DNA from: Zygnema cylindricum
Lineage: Eukaryota > Streptophyta > Zygnematophyceae > Zygnematales > Zygnemataceae
DNA length: 64,000 nt
Direction: 5' to 3'
Assembly (NCBI GenBank): GCA_037447655.1
Contig: JBBHKE010001991.1
Span: 58,436 to 122,435, forward strand
Part shown: positions 10,571 through 20,182 of the stretch, in pieces
Layout of the letters: the number at the start of each line of letters is the position of its first letter
Position numbering within the stretch: the first letter of the stretch is position 1
Notes under the pieces: generated by a model
What the model saw: the letters and a program-made list of their open reading frames with translations, nothing else
Told to the model about the DNA's origin: nothing
Databases searched by the model: none
Translations under genes and position numbers: made by a program

Positions 10571-11281
10571 CCCCTCTGGTGAAGCCGAGTGTCCTCACTC
10601 TTATGAAACCGGCGCAGTAACTCAGGGGAATGCTGATCCTCTTCTTCCACCCAAGAGTTGTCCTTAGCTCCGTAGCCCTTCCAACGTAAAGGATCTCTTC
10701 CACCTCATACTCGTCTGAGGTACTCCGAACTGGTGGTAAAGGAGTATTTCGCCGTCGATTAGGAAACATCGAATCAGGGTCGCGAAATGGTTTAAGAAGG
10801 GAAACATCGAAGACATTGTGGATATGCCACTCCTTCGGAATATCCAACTTATAAGCCACCTCACCCACTCGTGACAGAATTGTGAATGGGCGCGTGAATT
10901 TTGGTGCTAATTTCTTAGAGAGGGCACCCGGTAAGAAGAGGTTTGTTATATTAAGGGGAACCTTATCACCAATGTTGAAAACGATTTCCTTCCAGGGAGA
11001 GTCGGCCTGCGACTTTTGACGATTCTTTGCCAGCAAGAGCGCCTTCGCCGTCTTTTCGAGGTTCCCTTGCAACGTTTTGGCAAAATCCAGAGCTACCAGC
11101 GTAGTGCTGTCGAGCGTGCCCGAGAAACACAAGGGAAGGGCCCGCTGCCCAGAATGGCCGGTCTTGGCGTCCTGCAAAGAACCCACCAATGCGAATGCTT
11201 CCCATAATAATGATAATGCCCACTGCTGACCCCATCCCTCCCAATAGGCATGCATGATCAGATAGGAGAGGCACAAGGATA
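10570..11281 (-). pseudogene. Integrase C-terminus with chromodomain of a chromovirus-type gypsy element
   Basis: On the minus strand: an FNIGDKVPLNITNL segment, then LAPKFTRPFTILSRVGEVAYKL and IHNVFDVSLLKPFRDPDSMF, the typical integrase tail (ALSKKLAPKFxGPF..HNVFHVSLLKP). A chromodomain follows: DEYEVEEILYV, then after a frameshift near 10690 WKGYGAKDNSWVEEED and LLRRFHKS in the next frame. Chromodomains of this kind target insertion to particular chromatin. The piece is joined at 11281 to the RT of element B in mid-domain, so it belongs to another element and is not B's own integrase. Confidence 0.7.
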
Positions 11282-11875
11282 GGGAATAGGGAATTTCTTG
11301 TAATAAGTGGCCAATCCCAAAAACGATCTAACTTCTGTGACATTAGTAGGTTGTTTTCAATATTGGATTGCTAAAATTTTGGATGGATCTTTTTTAACAC
11401 CTTCCCCACTAACTATGTGTCCCGAAAATAATTGTTCACTTTTAAGAAAGCTAGATTTTGACAATTTTCCATATAATTTTCTTTCTCTTAACCTTTCCAA
11501 CACTCTTCTAAAATAAATTACATGTTTTTCTTTAGATTCATTGTAAACTAAAATATCATCTATAAACACTTTGACAAACTCATCTATGTAATCTGAAAAG
11601 GTTTGGTTCATTAATCTTTCGTAAGTAGGCGGTGCATTCGTTAAGCCGAATGGCATCACTATCTATTCGAAATGATCCACCCTAGTCTTGAAAGCAGTTT
11701 TATCAACATCTTCAATTCTAATTAGCACCTAATTAAAGCAACTACGCAGGTCAATCAATGAAAATACTTAAACACCTTTTAAACGATCTATCAAATCAAA
11801 AATTAAAGGTAATGGATACTTATCCTTCACCATTATCTTGTTGAGACTACGATAATCGACACACATTCTCAACGA
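11282..11875 (-). pseudogene. Reverse transcriptase of element B
   Basis: RT blocks in order: [60 protein letters not shown] and FIDDILVYN, then the connection region to YYKKF. Stops interrupt at about 11772 (after KGV), near 11730, and TAG at 11663-11665 directly before IVMPFGLTN. That last stop is at the same codon as in element A. Confidence 0.8.
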
Positions 11876-12370
11876 ATTAATTTGATGATTGTGTTCAGTT
11901 AACCAAGGTTTTCCCATAATTAGTTTTTCACTTCCCAAATTCATTATTTCACACACAACTTTCATTTTATGACCCTGGATATCAACTTCTATCGAGTCAT
12001 TTTGTAAGTCTAATGTGGACTTATTACCATTTGCCACTTGAACATGTAAAGGCTTTTCCATTTTGACAATAGGAATTTTATTTTCCTCTACAAATCTATG
12101 TGAAATAAAATTATGTGTGGCACTTCAATCAACCATTACTCTCAACAATTTTCCTTCCACTAATGACTCAAATTTAATCAAACTGTGTATGGTGTCATCA
12201 TTACTTAACTGTTCTAACATAGGTCTATTGTTGAGAATTTCATCAGAAGGATTCTTTAAACTATGCAGTGTAGTGAGAATCATAATAAATTCAGCTATCC
12301 TAACATTTCCATTCATTAATTTGCCCTCCAGAGTAAACTCTTTAACTTCTGGATCTGGTTGACTCAACTG
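11870..12370 (-). pseudogene. Protease region of element B
   Basis: The frame SQPDPEVKEFTLEGKLMNGN leads to the retropepsin motif, but the DSG codons read GAT TGA AGT (12122-12130), giving D-stop-S in place of [17 protein letters not shown] follows, then the C-terminal protease part ([29 protein letters not shown]). The linker to RT is missing: HNHQIN is joined straight to [11 protein letters not shown]. Element A instead lost everything from just after ISHRF. Confidence 0.75.
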
Positions 12371-12381
12371 AGGACTTTCAG

Positions 12382-13697
12382 TTACTCTTTTCCGTTTCCC
12401 ACCTCTTGAGCTTCATGCTCAGCTAGGTATAATGCAACATCCTCTTGGAGACCTTCATTTACATCGACTGTTTTGAGAGAACCTTGATCTGTACAATCTT
12501 TGCCGTAATGATTTGGACCTCCGCATTTGAAACAAGTGACTTTTTTTTTGGGTTTTGTGCACTCTCTCCTAAAATGTCCCTTCTCTCCACAGTTATAACA
12601 GTTAATCTTTTTCAGTTGTGCACACTCAAATGCTCTATGACCCTTTTTGTGACAAATAGTGCATGTGGGGATGGTAAGGTTAGGCTTCTGAGCATTATGC
12701 ATGGTTTAGGACTCTTAATGTATCCCTCTCTATTGTTAAATTTGTTTCTTGCATTAACACTCTGTCCACCCTTCTGATGTCCCCTGAAAATATTTTGCCT
12801 ATTCACCAGACCAGCATTCAAACCCTCATCCACAAATTCCCCCTCATCCCACTTTGATACTTCATTCAAATTACCCCTAAGTGATCTAGTTTCTCGATTA
12901 TACCCGAACTAATCCTCTAATTTCAATGCATTGTCTTGTAATTCTTTCAAATTAATTAATTTTTGTTGTTTCAATTTTGATTTCAGTATAAGGTTTAGAT
13001 AATTTAAGAAATGCAACTTAGTCATTTCATCAGTCAAACCTATGACGTAAATGCTAGATGACTCAAATTCCACAATGTAATCCTTCACAGATCTAGTCTG
13101 CTTACAGTTCAGCCACTTTTCTTCCATTCTAGATTTAAAAGTGACAGACAAGAATCGCGATTTGATCGCGGTTTTAAAAGTTTCCCAATTAGCATTATCA
13201 GGAATCAATTTAGACCTTCTCTAAGTGAAATACCAAATCTGAGCCTCGCCTTTCAGACACCTAACAGCAAAAGAAGTGTAATCATCACGATCACAATTTC
13301 TAGATTCCAAATAATAATCCATATGAAAAATCCAAGCATCCAACTCATCAATCGTCTTACCATCAAACGATGGTGCCTCACTAATAGACAATTTTAGATC
13401 TCTTATCTTCTTAGGTGTATCATGATCATCCTCCCTAAAACTGGCATTCCTTTTACTACTTTCACCCTTTTGGTCATTAATATCATTCTTGGTCTGAATT
13501 AAGTTAATAAGTTTATATAATTTCTCATTTGAAACATTTCCGTTTTCTCTAACAACTTTCAATTCACTTTTCAATTCGGAAATGGTTTCATCCACAGCGG
13601 CAGCATGATTACTAAATCTTTTAACCAATTTCACAGTACGCTTCTTCAACACATTCAAAGCATTCTCCATTTTACGTTTCCATGCAAAATTTGTCAT
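12382..13697 (-). pseudogene. gag of element B (broken)
   Basis: The start (MTNFAWKRKMENALNVLKK) equals that of A. The gag domain (AWIFHMDYYLESRNCDRDD, CLKGEAQIWYF) is followed by a stop at about 13222, an open stretch WETFKTAIKSRFLSVTF..KLHFLNYLNL, and three zinc knuckles: CTICHKKGHRAFEC, CYNCGEKGHFRREC and CFKCGGPNHYGKDC. A 1-bp deletion near 12695 relative to A puts the knuckles in a different frame. Gag ends GGA AAA GAG TAA, with pol in the -1 frame. B lacks A's 31-bp duplication. Confidence 0.8.
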
Positions 13698-14459
13698 TAT
13701 CACACAATGAAATCTGCCAAAAGGAAAGAAAGAATATAATTTCACAAAAAAAATTGCTGCAGATTTGAAGTCCTAAGATTGTTCCAATCGAAGACTTCTT
13801 CTCCTTAACAAATCCTTTGAAAATGTCAAAATCTGAGAATTAAATAAAAAAAACATTAACAGTAAGTTAGTGCAAATTCAAATTTCAATTTTGCCAACAG
13901 TGAAACAAAAGGTAAGAATTTCCCCACAAATTTTGCAACAACAAGATTGAAAGCTCTCAAAGGTAAGATTTAACCATAAATTTTGCAACAGCAAAATTGA
14001 AAGCAATCAAAGGTAATAATTTAGGGTTTGAAAAGTTTTGAGTCATTTCTAGACTCCTTTGCTCTTGAAGAAGTAAAGTACTCCACTTTCCTTCTCCTAC
14101 ATTAGCAAATTTCCCACTTCCCACTACATCAAGATCTTTTACCCTCTAATCCTCACATCCTCACCCTTCATGGCTTCAAGCCCTTCCTCTACACTTGAAT
14201 CATTGCTAAGAGAAGGCAAGTTTGTTTGGCCTCTAGATAATTCGAGTGAGCTTTAGCGGTGGCTACACTGCCCACCTCGCCTTAGTCCTGAGGACCTAAG
14301 CACGTCCCATATCTAACCAGTCGCCGCTGGCAGTGTGGTCACTTAGTTTCCCTCCAATCCCCCACCACTCACATTGTGGTTCCACCAACCCGGGTCAGAT
14401 CACCCTCACCGGTCACGACAGTCGATTTTCGGGTGAGCAAGCTTTTCTTAAGCTTTTAA

Positions 14460-14475
14460 CCAAGCTTTGATACCA
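14460..14475 (-). promoter_or_regulatory. Primer-binding site of element B
   Basis: The minus strand reads TGGTATCAAAGCTTGG two bases after the LTR end, identical to the site in element A. Confidence 0.75.
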
Positions 14476-14477
14476 TA

Positions 14478-15246
14478 TGTAACAGGATCTCCTACCTCTG
14501 AGAAAATCCCATTACTACAAACAATCCCAACCACACATTCCACACATTGGAAAATACACATCCTCATTGGACCACACTCACATAAGGATAAATTTTAAAT
14601 TAGAAGAAGCTTCTGTCCACATAACATTAGCTTGGTCTCTTACCCTCGTGGCTTAACCTTTCTTATTAAAGTGTTTTCCACTACTCTCCACTCTTAATAA
14701 TTCTATCTGTTAACTATTAAAACACTATTTAGTTAGTAGGAGATTTCAATGCAAAAATGCCTTTTCTCCAATTTGGTATTAATCGCTCAGGACCGACATT
14801 AGCCGGAATTTCCACAAACTTTTCCAAAGGAAAAGATGTCTACTCTCCTCTTACACTTCACTATTTATCCATCATCGCCTTGGACTAGCCAGGCCAAAGT
14901 CAACGGTCCGTTTTAACAGGCTTTTACCTGGGCCAATCATTGATCATCAAAGACTCAGACTGACCAATGCAAAAACGTGCGAAATCTCTTACTAACTACT
15001 TAGCGCTTTACTAACCAATCAAACGTTACGTTTCACTGCGTAACATTTACGTGCAAAATTGCGCGCCAAACGAAACGCGACTTCGCACGAGCGTGTGTAA
15101 CAAATTTCGCACGCGAAACTTCCGACGAAATTCCCTTAAGTGAAAGTGACGTTTCGTACTAAAATTTGTACGAAACGAAGCACCGTGTATACTAAACGTT
15201 TCATTAGAACTTTATGAAACGTACGCGCGTAATTTCGGTACTAATT
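14478..15246 (-). repeat. 5' LTR of gypsy element B
   Basis: The minus strand ends in CTGTTACA before the primer site and is alignable along its whole length with 1087-1849. No TG start is visible at the upstream end; the LTR edge is directly overlain by the TGACCC repeat at 15247, so a few terminal bases were probably lost. Confidence 0.65.
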
Positions 15247-16855
15247 TGACCCTTAACCCGTTTCAATGATACCCACTTGTTATTTAGACCCCACGCTGTT
15301 ACCTAAATACACCCATCGCTATAACTTTTAAAATATAACTCCAAATAGCGTGATTCTTTCGCGGACGTCTACCAAATTTAGTACTCTATAATCATAACAA
15401 CTAATTACCCCTTTATAAACAAGTTTGATTTGCTATTACTGTTACAGTCATAGTGACGATAAATTGGACGTTTTGCCATATTCTGTACGAATACCTTATT
15501 TAGAGTAGAGGATATTAGCGTGCCAAATTAGAGTAATTAAATAAATTAGAGTAAACTTCATAGTTGAAAAAGGTCTATCACATAAATTAGCGTTCATTAC
15601 TCTAATTATTTTTTTTAGTTTTTGTACTCTAATTTTTTCATTACTCTAATTACAATTTCGCGGTGTACTGTACTGTACTTTTCAAATGCAACCGAAAATA
15701 AAAAATTAATCTCGAAACGCTCCTTCGTCGCCCTAGTTTTATTAACCCTAAAAAATGAGTTGGCGTAAAAGACTGGCGTCTGCAAAAAGTACAAATGTTC
15801 TGTCGTATGATGACTTGGTACGCAGGTGCATGGTACGCAAATGAAGATTTTAAGTTAAATTTGTCGGTGTGAAAAGGCTTTAAGGATATTGAATAGCGAT
15901 ACGATTTTAGAATTTCGCATACATGTCAAATTCGCATAATACGCACGAAACGAACGCGCGAATACTACGTACCATTCCCATATTACGATGTGAAAAAATA
16001 ATAAAAGGCGAACTCGACTATGTACCCGTACGTTTTCGTACATTTACGTACTCTGTCCGTATATTTCAGTATTTTTAGGGTTATTTTAGCGGGGATTTTA
16101 GGGTTTTAGGGTACACTTTCGTACGCTTCATACAATTTCGTACGTTTCTGTATAGATGCTTTTCATTTTCCGTACTTTTATGGTTTTTATGGTACACTTT
16201 CCGTATAATTTCGTGCTTCCCCTATATTTTCGTACGTTTTAGGATAGGTTAAGGGGAAATTATATTTACAATTTCGTAAATTGTATAGCGAAAACTAAAC
16301 GATATTCTCGAAAAGTATGAAAGCAAGGAATATTACATAAAAATCGGAAAAAAAAGTATAAATCTGTACGAATTTGATATCTATGGAATTTCTTGATGGA
16401 AAGTCACCTTTGCGCGGAAGACACATGGCCTACGCGACGTGTAGGGTTGTCATATCGCGTTCATTGTGGATATTATTTTGAATTTTACAATTGTACCAAT
16501 TGTACACGTCCACTGTGTAGATAGTGTCTACTGTGTGATTAGTGTCCTCGCCTCGCTATCTACACACTAGATGGCAGCAGTCAAGTCGCGGATTTTAAAA
16601 AGCAAAAAATTTGACTTTCAAAGGTTTAAGCCATTAAGCTTGACAAATCCTAATATATCTCAAGTAAAGATGTTTCCACCACCCAAAAAAGAAATTGGTA
16701 CTAAATGGTAGAAAACAGTAAGGCATCCAATAGAAAACCTCGCTTTATAAGTAATGGAAGTCCAACCTAAAAAACGAAAAGATACCACTTATGTACAACC
16801 TTTCCAATCCGGCTCAATTTTGGGCTTGAAATTCTATGGGGTTTATTCCCCCACA
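15247..16855. repeat. 1.6-kb dispersed direct repeat, copy 2
   Basis: This is a near-copy of 6129-7751, starting TGACCCTTAACCC and ending TTATTCCCCCACA. Its left neighbour is the LTR of B, whereas copy 1 abuts the integrase of A, yet both junctions are at the same base of the repeat. The base before TG is T in both, and AATT occurs next to both ends of this copy, a weak hint of a target duplication. Confidence 0.7.
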
Positions 16856-17550
16856 GAATTCGCAGATCCAAAGAAGCTTATCTAGATAATGCCAACTGCA
16901 AGTTGACACAAACCCAAATGACTGACACCCTAACAGCCAGAACCCCAATATAACTTCACCCCTGTGAATAAGACTTTCTGTGTGCTCAGTTCCACCTCAT
17001 AATGCAAAGTTAGAATGTGAGTTTTGGATAACATTCCCCACTTTGAATTTCCCTTAGAAATACCACCACCATGGAAAGCAAAGACTCTAACCTACTACAC
17101 CTCTGTGTAGCTTAGACTTTCTTGAGTCCGCAGCAGAAATAATCACTGAATTTGCTCCCCTGAGCAGTTAGTTATGGCTGGCCAAAGTTGGCGTATAAAT
17201 ACAAAAGGTCACCTAGAGAGAGGCGTCTCAAACACGCTAAGTCCATTAACTCCTACTCACAACTACCTACTACTCTACCGTAGGCCAATCAAAAAGAGTG
17301 TATAGTACAAGAAGGTACAGTGGCCGATTGTACTTCTTGTACGACCATTGTACAACATGGAATTCTGGTTGACACTTGTCAACTTGGGAGCCATCGTTCC
17401 TCCTCCCATCTTTTTCGGCGTCCAATGATGTGGGGCCACGTGGCAGAGCGCGCCGCTATGTCCAAAAGCCGCCAAATATTCATTCGAGTTTGGCGGGGGG
17501 CGACGTCGTTCGTCCGATCATGTATTTTACACGGTTAAATTCACGTCCGC
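16856..17550. repeat. Diverged LTR-like segment related to 7.88-8.26 kb
   Basis: Shared blocks include ACTTCACCCCTGTGA, GAATTTGCTCCCCTGAGCAG and, near 17330-17360, a TGTAC-rich segment ending ACATGG, in the same order as at 7880-8150. GTATAAATA at 17194 is a possible TATA box. No gene is seen. Confidence 0.45.
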
Positions 17551-17654
17551 GAGAGTCATTTGACTATAGATGTTGTTTCGTCAATTTAAGTCTATTTAAG
17601 TGAAAGTCACCTTTGCGTAACACTTTAATTAGTCACCAAACCACAAACGTACAT

Positions 17655-17800
17655 CATTTCGTTAATGCCTTAATGGTTAAGGTGGTATCTATAAAATACT
17701 CTGCAAACCTAAGCTCAAATCTTGTTTAGACCAATATTTTTTGTAATCTATCAATTTGTCTGCCTGTGTGCGTGTTTCTTTCTGACTATGGCGAAAGCCA
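17655..17800 (+). mobile_element. tRNA-derived SINE-like element, copy 1
   Basis: TTAATGGTTAAGGTGGTAT resembles a pol III A box and AGCTCAAATCTTG a B box, spaced as in a tRNA gene, followed by AATATTTTTTGTAA. No cloverleaf can be drawn, so this is not a tRNA gene. The B box plus the T-rich sequence recurs near 50.9 kb (+), 59.4 kb (-) and 60.0 kb (-). Confidence 0.5.
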
Positions 17801-17977
17801 TGGTGACTCTCTCTCTCTCTCTCTTCACTCTAGATTCTAAATTAATAAGTGAATTTTAATTACTTCTTTTTAACATAGACAAATGTAGACCTAGAAAATA
17901 CACACATAATATTTTGGTAATCTATCAATCAGTTTGTCTGTCTGCCTGTTTCTTTATGACTATGGCGGCAGCCATGG

Positions 17978-18058
<81 letters not shown>

Positions 18059-18176
18059 CTCTCTCTCACTCTCTCTCTCTCTCTCTCTTTTCACTCTAGA
18101 GTCTAAATTAAGAAGTGAATATTAATTACTTCTTTTCAACATAGACAAATACAGACCTAGAAAATACACACATTAA
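17747..18176. repeat. Tandem duplication with expanded (CT)n
   Basis: 17747-17918 and 17919-18176 are two copies of one unit: ATCTATCAAT..GTCTGCCTG, GACTATGGCG..GCCATGGTGA, (CT)n, TCACTCTAGA, and AGACCTAGAAAATACACACA. The (CT)n run is about 20 bp in the first copy and more than 100 bp in the second (about 17980-18088), so the size difference is mainly microsatellite growth. Confidence 0.85.
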
Positions 18177-18539
18177 AAAATACTTTCTTGAAATAGTCGA
18201 ATATACCTAAAAATACTGATTCTGAAACTCTAATTTTTCAAAAATGAATTTGAATGGTTGTCCAAATGTTGATACTGCTATAAAACGTTTTATGCATTTC
18301 AGGGTGTCTATTTCAAATCAACACTTTGTGGCCGCTGCAAAATGACCCATTTTTTGGTGTCTCTACTCCACTCTGCTTTAATTAAGGTTAGAAATCCAAT
18401 GAAATGGAGAGCCTTGCGTTTCGCAAAAAGTTAACGCACTCGCCAACAAGTTCCCTCCCAAACAAAAAATTGTAATTTTCCCGATTTTTTTTCCGTTATT
18501 TTTTTTATAGTGTTATGCCTACAAAAAAACTTATCACAA
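18177..18539. other. No gene seen
   Basis: AT-rich sequence without recognisable coding, RNA or repeat structure. Confidence 0.5.
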
Positions 18540-18933
18540 CAAAACCGATAAAGATTACTATCTGTATCTGACAAATAGAAATCATCGTTGATAATGATCG
18601 GTTGAGAGGGTTTGTCAGTACAAAAAATACGAAATTGTGGTACAAAAAAAAAACAATAAAATGAGTAGTTGATATCAGAAAAAAAATAAAGGGGGGAGGG
18701 GGAGGGGGAGGGGGAGCTTTTGAACAAAATACCACAATCCATTCCAAATTAGAGTAGAGAGCTATCATCGACAATTATATGGACCCCGTAATAATCGGTA
18801 ATTCATCACGATACATTAAAAACTTATCACGGTAATTCCTTCACTGATGTATCGAACCAATAAATCAATTATCGATGGGTCACAAAAAGGTACATATCGG
18901 TTATCAACAACTGGCTACTAAAATACAACACTA
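18540..18933. mobile_element. Decayed relative of the 38.9-kb TIR element
   Basis: ATCGATGGGTCACAAAAAGG, then ACATATCGGTTATC and a terminal ATACAACACTA correspond in order to the right part of 38878-39716 (GGCACATATCGATTATCGG, CCGATACACAACACTA). The left end is not identifiable. A GGGGGAGGGGGAGGGGGAGG run sits at 18692-18715. Confidence 0.4.
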
Positions 18934-20068
18934 TTTTTTTTCACGAAAGCCATTTGTCCACACTAAGCCAAATTCTGGAAGCGTGATTGTACCATTATTT
19001 AGGTCTCATTAAGATTTTTCGAAATGATAATTATGGGACAAATTCTTTAACTGAATAAAAATTTTGAAATATGCAAGACTCTATGTCCTCCCAAAATTTC
19101 TTTTCGTGGTTTGCCCTTCTTTTTTGGTTTTCATGACAGGAAAGTTTTACAGTAGTTACCGCTTTCCCTACAATTGTGGTTGTTGAGTGGTTGACAATAC
19201 ACTTTATGTTCTTTTACAAAAAGGCGATGAGACAATCTTCAGGGTAAAAAAGAGTTAATTCATCATGTAAAGGTACACGATTGATTGTTATTAACGTTAA
19301 AAATTCATTAGTGATAATGGAAGATCATGATTAACACACTCAATTTAGTCAATGGAGACGTTCTAGATTATAATCCAATGTATCAAATAATTTTGTTAAC
19401 ATATTTTTATGATTTTCTTCCAACAAAATCATGATTTAATTTGTGTCATTAATTCTAATAGGAATGGGCAATGTAGTTAATTTGTGCATGTTTACTAGTT
19501 AACGCCAACCAGAGTGGAATTTTCGTAAAAATGTTAATAGGGAGTACCCTACAATTCTCCATTTATCAAGTGAAATGCAACCGAAATGTTTGAGCCAACA
19601 AAATTCTAGCGTAAATAATAGCCCCAAAATAAATGTCAGTCGTGGTCACACAATATTTTTGTTTGTCACATCTCACCTTCCTCAAAAAACAGCTTAACGC
19701 AAAAAAAAACACAAAGACGAAAAAAAAAATCAAAGGGGAAAAAACATTGACCTTTCAATTATAGTATGTATCGAGCAAGTTTTTTCGATGATCGATACGT
19801 GAATACTATTGGTAAGTATTGTTTGAATGAATTCAATCCATATCACTACCTTTAGGTATTTATATCGAGTTCACATTACTTGCCGAAAATATTGTTGTTG
19901 TTATTTTTTTTTTTCCATTGTAAATCTTTTTATGTGCACATTTGTAAACCATGTCAACATTTTCCAAATATAAATATATGTAAAAACATCTCTCTACGTC
20001 TGATTTGTTGGGAATTCCTAATGGTTATGTCGATTATAAAAATATAGTAATGGTATCGCTGTGGTAAC
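18934..20068. other. No gene seen
   Basis: AT-rich sequence with several A or T homopolymer runs. I see no coding similarity or repeat match inside the window. Confidence 0.5.
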
Positions 20069-20182
20069 TACCTTAAGAATTAAATTGGGAAAAAAATCCC
20101 ATTCACTTTGTGGAAGATGTAGGTTTACCCTTAAGAATTAAATTGGGAAAAAAATCCCATTCACTTTGTGAAAGATGTAGGA
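20069..20182. repeat. Tandem duplication, two copies of about 58 bp
   Basis: The unit contains CCTTAAGAATTAAATTGGG, AAAAAAATCCCATTCACTT and GTG(G/A)AAGATGTAGG. The two copies differ at very few positions, so the duplication looks recent. Confidence 0.85.

Larger units (their letters stand above)
11282..15246 (-). mobile_element. Degenerate Ty3/gypsy element B, inverted relative to A
   Basis: On the minus strand: LTR (15246-14478), iMet-type primer site, gag, protease, reverse transcriptase, breaking off at 11282 inside the RT (LGLATYYKKF). It is closely similar to A throughout but with different lesions. RNase H, integrase and 3' LTR are absent. A and B form a widely spaced inverted repeat with arms of several kb. 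Confidence 0.85.

Noticed and set aside
9851-10650. Overlapping 65-140-codon frames on both strands
   Set aside because: Shadow frames in the GC-richer LTR/leader segment; only the MASSSSP frame and the chromodomain frame have homologues.
17655-17730. tRNA gene
   Set aside because: A- and B-box-like words are present but no acceptor stem or anticodon arm can be paired; several dispersed copies fit a SINE.
17914-18125. Frames encoding long Ser-Leu runs
   Set aside because: Translation of the (CT)n microsatellite.
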